A stretch of 64,000 nt of DNA from Fictibacillus enclensis (GCF_001457035.1 NZ_KQ758617.1:1488001-1552000); one strand, 5' to 3'. Positions 54,101 to 62,451 are shown, counted from the first letter of the stretch. Notes: generated from the sequence alone by a model not told the origin. Numbers and translations: made by a program.

Positions 54101-54130
54101 AGACTGCTCTTAAGGGCAGTCTTTGTTTTT
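54101..54130 (+). terminator. Terminator of the ligase relic
   Basis: AGACTGC / GCAGTCT stem with 8-nt loop followed by TTGTTTTT. Confidence 0.75.
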
Positions 54131-54334
54131 GAACCTCCTTATATCCCTCCAATTGGGGATTGGACAACCGTGTTCAACTAACAAGTCACAGAGCTCAACG
54201 GAACGATCATGTTTGATCAAAAACTCCGCATAGAGCTTGAGATCAAATGCGTAACTTTTTAAGGTATTCGGCGAGTAATTTTTCTCCACGTGCAAATACA
54301 TGAGAAAGTCATCAGTAGCTTGTTGAATGTTCAA
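54110..54334 (-). pseudogene. Tyrosine recombinase, N-terminal fragment
   Basis: TTG 54334 with CGGAGGTCG upstream begins a frame whose first 50 residues form the SAM-like DNA-binding domain of tyrosine recombinases (ATDDFLMYLHVEKNYSPNTL, then SYAFDLKLYAEFL). After ELCDL the sequence leaves the family and runs into the ligase terminator. The catalytic domain (R-H-R-Y residues) is missing. It lies 180 bases from the dif site and points away from it. Confidence 0.75.
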
Positions 54335-54513
54335 TAAAATCGACCTCCGGAAGATAAATTTCATTATGGAACGGTCCCGTAAGTTATGAGACGGCCGTGT
54401 GAGTTATCGGGTCGACACACAATATTATCGTAAACTTGGGCGGTGGAAGTACCGGATATGAGATGTTATAGGAACTTGAGGGAAGAAACTTATGGTACGT
54501 TTGTGTTTTTTCT

Positions 54514-54541
54514 AGTTAACATAATATATATTCTAGGAAGC
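54514..54541 (-). other. dif chromosome-resolution site
   Basis: Read on the + strand: AGTTAACATAA (XerD arm), TATATA (centre), TTCTAGGAAGC (XerC arm). Against the B. subtilis dif sequence as I remember it, 26 of 28 positions agree. XerC/XerD homologues (CodV/RipX) would resolve chromosome dimers here. Confidence 0.88.
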
Positions 54542-54892
54542 TATGTAGAAGAAGTTGATTTCTGTATCAATTGATAAGTTTTCTTGGTATAATGAGACGA
54601 AATTAAAAATTTCATTGATCAGTCACCCGTTGTTAAAAAACTAATATTATACAAATTTATAAAGAAGGAATTTAAAATTGAAGAATATATCCTGCTTATT
54701 TTTGCCTCCATTGTTATTCTGAGTACTGTTGGACACCAGCCAAAAGGCGGTTTCAAAGATCCTCGTGAAAAATCACGAACAAAATCTTTTCATCCTCGGG
54801 ATTCACAACCGCCAACAACTGGTATGTAATATATAAATCTCCATCTCATCAATGAAATCTCCGAAAGCTCTTCCGGGTATGAATGCACACTT
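54542..54892 (+). other. Spacer right of dif with a startless small membrane ORF
   Basis: A frame ending at TAA 54827-54829 encodes EEYILLIFASIVILSTVG followed by a charged tail (about 50 residues), like a one-helix membrane peptide. The only in-frame initiation triplet behind AAGGA is ATT at 54677, so translation is doubtful. Nothing else seen. Confidence 0.3.
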
Positions 54893-54942
54893 AAAAATTC
54901 CCCCTTGATTAAGACATGACTAGTCTTACAGAGGGAATTTTT
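54893..54942. terminator. Bidirectional terminator before the GH cluster end
   Basis: AAAAATTCCC / GGGAATTTTT outer arms with an inner TAAGAC / GTCTTA stem; serves the - strand cluster that ends at 55018. Confidence 0.8.
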
Positions 54943-55017
54943 ATGTGTTAAAAGCTCTTAACGGCCTCCTCAAAGGCTGTACATACACGATTTTTGATTC
55001 GGAGGAGCTGTCCTCCT

Positions 55018-56151
55018 TCACAGTCCAAAGGGAAGTATTTCTTCTTCTATTGTTCTTCCCGACGTTCTGTATTCCCAGTCCACCAGGTCATAAAACGGAA
55101 ACCAGGTATAACCCGTTATGGGCTTCCCCTGTTCCCTTCCCTTCTGTAACACATCCAAGCTTTCATGGAGCCAATCCATTCGTTCCTGCTCTGTTCCCCG
55201 ATAACTGGTTTCGGTAATAAACACCGGTTTATTATACCGATGAAGAAACCGGTCAATGATATCCATTAAATCATTCGCGGTTCCCATTACATGGGGGAAA
55301 TGAGCGCCTGAGGAAGCCCCTTCTGACTGATGAACACTAAATTGTGGATAAAAGTTGATCCCCGCGATATCGAGATCAATTTTATGTTCAGAAAACCAAT
55401 TAAGCTGCTCATCCGTCACCCCATGTTCCTGAATCCAGGGAAGAAGGACCTTGTTTTCACTCAACCTCCCCTGAATCATTTCCCATGAATACATGGAAAG
55501 CTCGCTCCACCTTTTTCGTTCCAGCTCTAAAGAAGCGTCATCGGTACTTGGCGGATAATACTTTTTCGTAGCATCAACATGGACCGCAATGCTCTCAGGA
55601 TTGATCGATTTGACTTCCTCAACCGTATGAATAATTCCTTTTCCGAGCTGCATCATCAGCTGATTGAATCCTTTAAGCCCTTGTTGATATGGCGGCCATT
55701 TTCCTAGAAGCCCACAATACTCTGCATTCACATATGGCTCGTTCAGCGGGGTGAAATAGGGCGTCACGTCTTTATACCGTTGAAAAAAAACGCCCGCAAA
55801 GCGTGCCACAGCCTCTGGATACTCGGGGTTTAAAAACTCTTGCTTCAGCCAGCCGGGCGTACCGTAATGCATCAAATCGATAATAGGTACCAGCTCCCGG
55901 TGCTCCCTGAAATAATCCATTACCTGATCCACCCACAACCAGTTATACTGACCTTTCGTTTCCTCTACCCCATGCCAGGGTATTCCGTAACGAATCATGC
56001 TAGATCCACTATTTCTCGCCAAGTCCAGGTCTTCTCTCCATTTTTCATAATGCTGGGTCAATGCATACTCATCAAGGGGACGTTCGCCCCGCTCGGTCTG
56101 GATCACAAAGGTATCTTCAATCCCAACTGCAAAAGCAAAATTTTTCATCAT
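55018..56151 (-). CDS. GH1-like beta-glycosidase
   Basis: A 377-residue TIM-barrel glycosidase, short for GH1. The acid/base motif is FTPLNEPYV (T-x-N-E-P) and the nucleophile is in FITETSYRG; SSMIRYGIPWHGVE and DLMHYGTPGW are barrel strands of family-1-like enzymes. No signal peptide, so it acts in the cytoplasm on imported oligosaccharide. Start MM at 56151/56148 with AAAGGTGAT. It begins 3 bases after the GH2 stop on the same strand. Confidence 0.8.
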   Translation of the reverse strand: MMKNFAFAVGIEDTFVIQTERGERPLDEYALTQHYEKWREDLDLARNSGSSMIRYGIPWHGVEETKGQYNWLWVDQVMDYFREHRELVPIIDLMHYGTPGWLKQEFLNPEYPEAVARFAGVFFQRYKDVTPYFTPLNEPYVNAEYCGLLGKWPPYQQGLKGFNQLMMQLGKGIIHTVEEVKSINPESIAVHVDATKKYYPPSTDDASLELERKRWSELSMYSWEMIQGRLSENKVLLPWIQEHGVTDEQLNWFSEHKIDLDIAGINFYPQFSVHQSEGASSGAHFPHVMGTANDLMDIIDRFLHRYNKPVFITETSYRGTEQERMDWLHESLDVLQKGREQGKPITGYTWFPFYDLVDWEYRTSGRTIEEEILPFGL

Positions 56152-56154
56152 TTA

Positions 56155-57915
56155 TCACCTTTGATCATTAATGGATTTAATTTTGGACAGCTCACACTTC
56201 GGTTTGCGGTCATAGGTAAGCAGTCCGTTGATTTCTTGTTCCACATCGGTCAGCTGCGTATAACAAAACCCCTGCACAACAGAAGACCTCATTAAAGCTT
56301 CAGTTACGTTCCTGTACTCCTCGATCAGTTCTTCCCCGCTTTCAACTGAAGAATAGCCCCATCCTGCTGCTGACACCTTGTACGCAATTCCCCCATATTC
56401 CGTAATCATAATCGGTTCCTTCTGATAACTAAAACCTCGCGCATAGATGGCACGGTTGGCAGGCTCAGTAGAAATGGCACTTTCGGTAGTTTCATAGGCT
56501 TTTTCCATCTCGGTCGATGATTGATAATTATGAATGCCGCAAATATCAGATTGCGTATGTTCCCAGCCCTCGTTGGATAGCACCGGGCGGGTCGTATCCA
56601 GAGATTTTGTTAAATGGTACATCGCCTGTGAATGAGCTTGCTGCTGAGCATCACGTTCTACCCGGGAGATACCCCAGCTTTCATTAAGCGGAACCCAGAC
56701 AATTAGTGAAGGATGGCTGTAATCCCGTTTTATCGCTTCAATCCATTCACGGGTAAGGCGGCCAGCGGCCTGCTCACTGTATTCGGCCGCATTGGCCATT
56801 TCTCCCCATACAAGAAAACCAAGTTTATCGGCATGATAAAAAAACCGCGGGTCCTCGACCTTTTGGTGCTTTCTTGCCCCATTAAACCCCATCTCCTTTG
56901 CCAACAGGATGTCATTCTTTAAATCGTCGTCACTGGGAGCCGTCAGCAGGCCGGTTGGGAAGTATCCTTGATCCAGGACGAGTTTTTGGTAATAAGGCTT
57001 GTTATTCAATAAAATTTTTCCGTTTTCAATCGAAATTTTTCTCATACCAAAATAACTGGAAATCGTATCAAGCGTGGATGTGTCATCTTTTAAAACAAGC
57101 TCCACATCAAACAGGTTGGGGTGCTCAGGAGACCAATACCAGCCCGCTCCATGAATATTGCTTCGTTCGGTAAAACGGCTGCGAAGGTCAATGTTTCGTT
57201 TCGTATAGGTGTCATGCAACGATAACAAATCCTGAATAATCACCTTCCCTCCAAAAGAGATACGAACCTCTGCCTTCAAGTTTTCTAAAAGTCGGCTAAC
57301 CTCCAGCTCCATCCCGATCGATCCGTTGTCAATATCCGGTGTCCAGCGAATAGAAGTGAAATGGACAGGATCTACCGGTTCAAGCCACACCGTCTGCCAG
57401 ATCCCTGTTGTTCTTGTATAAAAGATCGATTCTGATTGTTCTTTCCAATATTGCTTGCCCCGTGGAATGGTCTCATCTTCCGACGGATCTTCTACACGAA
57501 TCACGAGATCATTTCTATTACTTTCATTCAGGTACGGTGTAACGTTATGCGAAAAAGAGGTATGACCGCCTTCGTGAAAACCGACGAGTGAACCATTCAC
57601 ATAGACCCATGAACGATAATCGATCGCACCAAAATGAAGATACAATTCTTTCCCCTTCCATTCGTCAGGAACAAGAAGCTCTCGTTCATACCAGACTACA
57701 TCGTGAAAGGCGGTTTGATGAATCCCGCTCTCTTCACATTGATAAGCAAACGGTACCTGGATTTTTAATGATTCTTCAGGCAATCCATTCTTGTACCATC
57801 TTTTATTCATCCCTTCATTTTCATCATCAAAGATAAAGTTCCATTCACCGTTTAAATTTAACCAAATGTCCCGCTGAAATTGGGGACGTGGGTATTCGCT
57901 GCGTTTTTGTGTCAT
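56155..57915 (-). CDS. GH2 glycosidase (beta-galactosidase/glucuronidase type)
   Basis: A 586-residue GH2 enzyme with the three standard N-terminal parts: sugar-binding jelly roll (about 1-180; YRSWVYVNGSLVGFHEGGHT), immunoglobulin-like domain (about 180-285) and TIM barrel with acid/base WVPLNESWG and nucleophile MITEYGG. It lacks the C-terminal domains of LacZ, as usual for short GH2 members. Cytoplasmic. AGGAGG-like GAGGAGGC lies before ATG 57915. It follows the disrupted ABC genes, 13 bases after them. Confidence 0.9.
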   Translation of the reverse strand: MTQKRSEYPRPQFQRDIWLNLNGEWNFIFDDENEGMNKRWYKNGLPEESLKIQVPFAYQCEESGIHQTAFHDVVWYERELLVPDEWKGKELYLHFGAIDYRSWVYVNGSLVGFHEGGHTSFSHNVTPYLNESNRNDLVIRVEDPSEDETIPRGKQYWKEQSESIFYTRTTGIWQTVWLEPVDPVHFTSIRWTPDIDNGSIGMELEVSRLLENLKAEVRISFGGKVIIQDLLSLHDTYTKRNIDLRSRFTERSNIHGAGWYWSPEHPNLFDVELVLKDDTSTLDTISSYFGMRKISIENGKILLNNKPYYQKLVLDQGYFPTGLLTAPSDDDLKNDILLAKEMGFNGARKHQKVEDPRFFYHADKLGFLVWGEMANAAEYSEQAAGRLTREWIEAIKRDYSHPSLIVWVPLNESWGISRVERDAQQQAHSQAMYHLTKSLDTTRPVLSNEGWEHTQSDICGIHNYQSSTEMEKAYETTESAISTEPANRAIYARGFSYQKEPIMITEYGGIAYKVSAAGWGYSSVESGEELIEEYRNVTEALMRSSVVQGFCYTQLTDVEQEINGLLTYDRKPKCELSKIKSINDQR

Positions 57916-57928
57916 ACATTTGCCTCCT

Positions 57929-58258
57929 CTATTTGATCCCTGTTTGTGTAATTCCTTTTATAAATTGGCGCTGGCCGACCAAGAAAATCGCTAACATCGG
58001 CAGAGTTGCCAACGTTGTCAATGCCATTAGCTTTCCGTAAGAGGAAACGAAACTTCCTTGCTGCATAATCGCAATTCCCGTAGTAATGGTCCGAAGCTCA
58101 ATCGAATTCGTGGAAACGAGCGGCCATAAAAAATCATTGTAAATCGTCATGAATGTAAAGATGCCAAGCGTCCAAAGCATCGGTTTGGCTGAAGGCAGCA
58201 CAATACGTACAAATACCTGCCATTTGTTTGCTCCATCAATCACGAAATTCCTGTGCAT
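57929..58258 (-). pseudogene. ABC sugar permease (MalG type), C-terminal fragment
   Basis: About 105 residues comprising the EAA loop remainder (VIDGANKWQVFVRIVLP) and the last two or three helices, ending GQRQFIKGITQTGIK, typical of MalG-type subunits. The N-terminal two thirds are missing; the sequence joins directly to the binding-protein fragment near 58240, so an internal deletion removed the rest. Confidence 0.88.
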
Positions 58259-58775
58259 TTTTAGGCGGAGTATTGGGATCCAATCCGGCTTTTTTGAAAA
58301 GGTCTTTGTTCCAATAAAACATCAGCGGGTGAATATCCAGCGGTATGCCATAGGTGCTGCCGTTAACCTTGGAAGCTTGAAGCGCTTTTGGGTGGTAATC
58401 CTTTTCGCTGATTTTTTTGCTCTTGGTCAGAATGCTTGTTTTTAAAAGCTGATCTTTTGTCGCATAATCTACAATGCGGTCCGCGTGCATGATCATTAAG
58501 TCTGGCAAATGATTTTTTGAACTCAGGGTCAAATTCACCATTTTGTAATAGTCGGATGATGGAATGATCTGCAAATCCACGTTGTATTTCTTTTGCGATT
58601 GATTATACGACCTGACAATCTCCTCAAATTTCGGACCGTCCGGACCTGAAAATGGAACCCACAGCTTTACGTTCTTTTTATCTTCGCCTGTGGCGCTTGT
58701 CTGCTGCCATGAACAACCGGCAAGCATGACGCAGATGATCATTAATACCAACCCTGCAACATTGATCTTTTTCAA
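58236..58775 (-). pseudogene. ABC solute-binding lipoprotein, N-terminal fragment
   Basis: TTG 58775 with AAGGAGGGG begins a lipoprotein (signal then lipobox MLAGC) of the family 1 sugar-binding type. About 179 residues remain (FYWNKDLFKKAGLDPNTPPK) of an expected 420-440 before the frame stops at the deletion joint. It would be exported but not functional. Confidence 0.88.
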
Positions 58776-58790
58776 TTGTTCCCCTCCTTT

Positions 58791-58806
58791 TTAAAAGCGC
58801 TTTCAA
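58791..58806 (-). promoter_or_regulatory. cre box upstream of the GH cluster
   Basis: TTAAAAGCGCTTTCAA is a near-perfect palindrome of the TGAAAGCGCTTTCA type, placed right upstream of the ribosome site of the binding-protein gene, a roadblock position for CcpA. Confidence 0.8.
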
Positions 58807-58859
58807 ATATGGGCCTATTATTACATACAAACATATTTCATTTCAACTTTTTTATAAAT

Positions 58860-58888
58860 AAAAAACCGGACTCCATTAAGAATCCGAT
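58860..58888 (-). terminator. Terminator after the HTH regulator
   Basis: On the - strand CGGA / TCCG-containing imperfect stem (AATCGGATTC and GAGTCCGGTT) followed by TTTTTATTT, eight bases after the regulator stop. Confidence 0.6.
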
Positions 58889-58895
58889 TCTTGAT

Positions 58896-59804
58896 TTATG
58901 AGTATTTAATTTTCATGAGCAAATCCTGTTCGTAATTGCCGAATTTAGAGCCGAAAATATTTAGACCGCCTACTTTCTCGGCATCCCGCTTGACGCCAAA
59001 GGTTACGGAAACATAGGGTTTTTCTTCTAACTGAAGGGTTTGAACAGTATGATCTGAAATCTTCAAACTGTCGACAAAACTGCCGCTCTCATTCACCTTC
59101 CATTGTTTTAGCATTCCATACTGTGTATTGTGGTCTTCCCACCAGGAAGGTGTAAGAAATCCCCGTTCCCCGCCAAAATCTGAAGGGCTTGTCCATGTAC
59201 CGATTTCAATCCCATTAATCCAGCAGGTTATATCAGAAGGCCAATCCAGCTTGTGATAAGGAGCTTCCGAACACATTTCCACACTCAGGCTGATTTCTTC
59301 CACTTTTGACCCATAGGGCACACGGTTTGGAAAGTGATATTCCAAAAATCCTGCTCTGAACCATATGATTTGCGCATCTTTGCGCTCCGGTTCAAAGAAG
59401 GAGCGCTGATCATCAATAATACTGATAATCCCGTTCTCGCTGGCAAGACCGCAGGTCGGCTCAACTTCGCATTGAACATAATTTCCAATCGGCATTTCGA
59501 GTGTAATGAACTTCTCAGGCGCTTCTTTTTTACTGGCCAGATCAATGACGATGCGGTCAAAGCGTTTGGAACTCACCTTCTGGCTGCCGCGTCCAGGTAC
59601 GATTTCGGTCGCAATTAAACCCGCTTCTTCCAGCTTTTTAATGTTCACGGCAGCGGTGGAAAAGGGAATCTCCAGCCTTTCTGCCAAGTCGTTCACATTT
59701 TTGGGCCCTTCCGTCAGGACACTCAGCATTTCCATCCGTTGCTGATTCCCAAGCGCTTTGCTTACCGCTAATGCTTCTTCTAGTGTTAAATGCAGTACTC
59801 TCAC
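58896..59804 (-). CDS. ArsR-type HTH regulator with large C-terminal domain
   Basis: A 302-residue regulator. Residues 1-85 are an ArsR-like winged helix (ALGNQQRMEMLSVL, NDLAERLEIPFSTAAVNIKK, LEEAGLI). The remaining about 210 residues form a beta-rich domain with Trp-rich motifs (WINGIEIGTWTSPSDFGGER, SWWEDHNTQYG), an architecture seen in regulators next to glycoside hydrolase clusters; the domain may bind a sugar. GTG 59804 follows GGAGGTC. It precedes the cre-controlled GH cluster on the same strand and has its own terminator. Confidence 0.8.
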   Translation of the reverse strand: MRVLHLTLEEALAVSKALGNQQRMEMLSVLTEGPKNVNDLAERLEIPFSTAAVNIKKLEEAGLIATEIVPGRGSQKVSSKRFDRIVIDLASKKEAPEKFITLEMPIGNYVQCEVEPTCGLASENGIISIIDDQRSFFEPERKDAQIIWFRAGFLEYHFPNRVPYGSKVEEISLSVEMCSEAPYHKLDWPSDITCWINGIEIGTWTSPSDFGGERGFLTPSWWEDHNTQYGMLKQWKVNESGSFVDSLKISDHTVQTLQLEEKPYVSVTFGVKRDAEKVGGLNIFGSKFGNYEQDLLMKIKYS

Positions 59805-59951
59805 ATAGACCTCCGTTTTATTACAAAAAATAGTGTTATAAAAAGATATAATGCATCGGGTACTTATTTGTCAAGGGGATATCTCTTATGGATACTGACA
59901 GTCCCTCCTTTTTAACTAGGTCATTGTATTCGACCACAGCTTGTTTGCACT
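59805..59951. other. Promoter region of the HTH regulator
   Basis: AT-rich. An imperfect inverted repeat TTTTATTAC / GTGTTATAAAA (about 59816-59842) lies just before the regulator start and could be its own operator. No ORF. Confidence 0.35.
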
Positions 59952-60040
59952 GGACTTGCGGAAACCCATGCGTATGACGGAAAAGCGCTAAGCTACAACA
60001 ACTGCGATGATAGTGCCGTTACAAAGAAAAAGTTAAAAAT
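59952..60040 (+). pseudogene. Truncated paralogue of the DUF2690-like protein
   Basis: A startless frame reads LAETHAYDGKALSYNNCDDS and AVTKKK, clearly related to residues 30-58 of the intact gene at 60112 (LAETHTYDGKSPYYNHCADS). It diverges at about 60040. A tandem copy has been cut down to one segment. Confidence 0.75.
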
Positions 60041-60111
60041 CAGGAATGATGATTTTGGCCATACACCCGCGGTTAAACAGACTGGTACTAACCTTAAGGA
60101 GGTGCTGATGA

Positions 60112-60582
60112 ATGAAAAAGGTCAAGAGAATACCTATGGTTCTGTCTATCGTCATAACTGCCATTCTGGCATCCCTTCATCCCGCGAACTCAACACTAGC
60201 TGAAACCCATACGTACGACGGTAAAAGCCCCTACTACAATCATTGCGCGGACAGCGCGGTAACCAAGGATAAAGTGTGGATTGATTCTGTTTCTTACGTT
60301 GAATTAAAATACAGTACGTTGTGTAAAACGGTGTGGGCCAAAGTAATCCTCACTAGAAACGCTACTTCCAACTATGAAGCAGATGCCAGAATTGTCCGCA
60401 GTACAGATGGAAAAGCTTATACATGTGACAGTTCTGGCGGAAACGGAGCTGTAAATAAAGGCCAGACTTCCTGTTATACAGCGATGGTTATGATTACAAT
60501 CCCAGAAAATCACAAGCTCAAGGGAAACACGCCATTGCCAACAGTGATGCCCTATAATCAAAAAGAAACCATTTGGTATTAA
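60112..60582 (+). CDS. Secreted DUF2690-like protein
   Basis: A 156-residue exported protein with signal peptide MKKVKRIPMVLSIVITAILA and probable cleavage after the Ala-rich stretch before ETHTYDG. The mature part has paired cysteines (NHCADS, STLCKTVW, YTCDSS, TSCYTA) and a strand pattern VELKYSTLCKTVWAKV typical of DUF2690 domains in Gram-positive secreted proteins. Function unknown. AAGGAGG precedes ATG 60112. Confidence 0.8.
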   Translation: MKKVKRIPMVLSIVITAILASLHPANSTLAETHTYDGKSPYYNHCADSAVTKDKVWIDSVSYVELKYSTLCKTVWAKVILTRNATSNYEADARIVRSTDGKAYTCDSSGGNGAVNKGQTSCYTAMVMITIPENHKLKGNTPLPTVMPYNQKETIWY

Positions 60583-60675
60583 GGTATAATAAATAATGAT
60601 ATTTTTCTCTTCATCTGAGTATATTTCAATGTGGATAACCATTCACATCATGAAAATGCGTAGGGGGATGAGGAA

Positions 60676-61065
60676 ATGAAAAAGATTCAAAGTATCTATT
60701 GGATTTTTACAGGTTTATTAGCGGTGCTTATGCTCGTCGGTTCCATTCCGGATATCGCCAAAGTCGAATCAGCGGTTGACTTGTTTAATCATCTTGGATA
60801 CCCGGAATACTTGCTTCCATTCCTAGGTGTGGCCAAATTGCTCGGAGTGATCGTACTTTTATTGCCTGGCTTTTCACGTTTAAAAGAATGGGTATATGCA
60901 GGATTTGTATTTGATCTGGCAGGAGCCACCTATTCCACGATCGCAGTTGGCGATCCCTTCAGCTCCTGGTGGGTAATGGTTGTTGGGCTGATTCTTGCTG
61001 CAGGGTCCTATGTGTACCACCACAAAAGATTGCAAGCAAAAGCTGCGGGCAGTGCGAGTTTCTAA
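60676..61065 (+). CDS. DoxX-like membrane protein
   Basis: A 129-residue protein with four hydrophobic helices and the DoxX-like features IYWIFTGLLAVLMLVGSIPD, HLGYPEYLLPFLGVAKLLG and EWVYAGFVFDLAGATYS. Members are often near redox or stress genes; the role is unknown. GGGGATGAGG precedes ATG 60676. Terminator follows. Confidence 0.82.
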   Translation: MKKIQSIYWIFTGLLAVLMLVGSIPDIAKVESAVDLFNHLGYPEYLLPFLGVAKLLGVIVLLLPGFSRLKEWVYAGFVFDLAGATYSTIAVGDPFSSWWVMVVGLILAAGSYVYHHKRLQAKAAGSASF

Positions 61066-61072
61066 TGCTAAA

Positions 61073-61108
61073 AAAGGCAGGCTCACATAAAGTGAACCTG
61101 CCTTTCCA
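61073..61108. terminator. Bidirectional terminator
   Basis: AAAGGCAGGCTCAC / GTGAACCTGCCTTT (one mismatch, 5-nt loop), flanked by AAAA and TCCATTT. Confidence 0.8.
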
Positions 61109-61117
61109 TTTCCTTGA

Positions 61118-61239
61118 TTACTTTTCTTGTCCTTTTGTCTGCTCAGCGTTAAAGGTCCATTTCAGGTTTAGAGAATCACCCTGAAACACGTTTTGATCTT
61201 GTCCGTTATCCACGAACCCCTTACTCACACCATTTTTCT
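61118..61239 (-). pseudogene. Camelysin/TasA-family C-terminal remnant
   Basis: A startless frame of about 40 codons reads KKNGVSKGFVDNGQDQNVFQ and GDSLNLKWTFNAEQTKG to TAA 61118-61120. This is the C-terminal signature of camelysin (CalY) and TasA-type matrix fibre proteins. The rest is missing: the frame runs straight into the end of lhgO. Confidence 0.7.
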
Positions 61240-62451
61240 TTAAGCGAGTTTTCCATTTAGTTCGAAACGTTTAGCAATCTGCTCAACTATTGCATTACCT
61301 ATTTGAATGGACGCAGTAGCTGCAGGAGATGGGGCATTGCAAACATGCAAAGAACGTTCACCAGAGAAGATGGCAAAATCATCTACCATGCTGCCGTCAT
61401 ACTTAATTGCCTGTGCTCGAACGCCCGCATGGGTTGGAACAATATCCTTTTCTGTTAACTCCGGAATCAGTTGCTGCAAACTATTTAAAAACGCCTGCTT
61501 GCTGAAGGAACGCACGTACTCTTTCAGGCCTTCCTTCATGTTAGGCATTGCCATCTTCCAGAAGCCCGGATAGGTCAATACCTCCAAGAGCTCTTTCACA
61601 TTAATGTCCTTTTTGGTATAACCCTCACGTTTAAAAGCTAATACTGCGTTGGGTCCCGCATGTACATCCCCATTAATCATCCGAGTAAAGTGGACACCAA
61701 GAAATGGAAAATCAGGATTAGGTACCGGATAAATTAAATGTTTTACGAGATGCCTTTTTTCAGCTGTCAATTCATAATACTCACCTCGGAATGGCACAAT
61801 TTTCATACCGGTATTTAAATCGGCCATTTTAGCCACGCGATCACTGTGTAAACCCGCGCAATTGATTAAAAAGCGTGCTTTTATCGTACCTCGGGTTGTC
61901 TCAAGTGATACACTCTCCTTCTCTTCAGCTATGTTTTCCACTTTCGTACCAAGATGGATTTCGCCTCCACCTTCTTCAATGATACGGGCAAAAGTACGGG
62001 ATACACCTTTATAATCTACAATACCTGTACTTGGCACCCGGATCGCACCCACTCCTTTTACATGCGGCTCTATCTCCCGAAGTTCTTCTGGCACAATTTT
62101 CATAACATCCAGCTGATTCTGCAAGCCCCGCTCATATAGATGCTCTAACAACGGCAGTTCTTTCCGTTCGGTCGCCACGATGACTTTCCCGCAGACATCA
62201 TATTTAATTCCATGTTCCTTGCAGAAGTGCACCATGGCTTTACTCCCTTCGCGGGCAAAACGTGCCTTGAAACTCCCTGGTTTATAATAAATACCTGAAT
62301 GGATTACCCCACTGTTATGACCCGTTTGATGATGGGCCAAGTCCTCTTCCTTTTCGATGACGATAATTTTTGAGCCAGGGTATTGCTTCGTAAGAGCCAT
62401 GCCTGCTGATAAACCAACGATTCCTCCCCCTACGATAGAAAAATCATACAT
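61240..62451 (-). CDS. lhgO: L-2-hydroxyglutarate dehydrogenase/oxidase
   Basis: A 403-residue DAO-type flavoprotein. N-terminal FAD loop IVGGGIVGLSAGMAL, then the LhgO-specific HHQTGHNSGVIHSGIYYKPG and PSTGIVDYKGVS. It oxidises L-2-hydroxyglutarate to 2-oxoglutarate, feeding electrons to quinone or oxygen, a step of glutarate (lysine) catabolism. ATG 62451 with AGAGGGATA is used; the frame opening at 62511 lacks a ribosome site. It follows gabD on the same strand by about 100 bases. Confidence 0.92.
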   Translation of the reverse strand: MYDFSIVGGGIVGLSAGMALTKQYPGSKIIVIEKEEDLAHHQTGHNSGVIHSGIYYKPGSFKARFAREGSKAMVHFCKEHGIKYDVCGKVIVATERKELPLLEHLYERGLQNQLDVMKIVPEELREIEPHVKGVGAIRVPSTGIVDYKGVSRTFARIIEEGGGEIHLGTKVENIAEEKESVSLETTRGTIKARFLINCAGLHSDRVAKMADLNTGMKIVPFRGEYYELTAEKRHLVKHLIYPVPNPDFPFLGVHFTRMINGDVHAGPNAVLAFKREGYTKKDINVKELLEVLTYPGFWKMAMPNMKEGLKEYVRSFSKQAFLNSLQQLIPELTEKDIVPTHAGVRAQAIKYDGSMVDDFAIFSGERSLHVCNAPSPAATASIQIGNAIVEQIAKRFELNGKLA

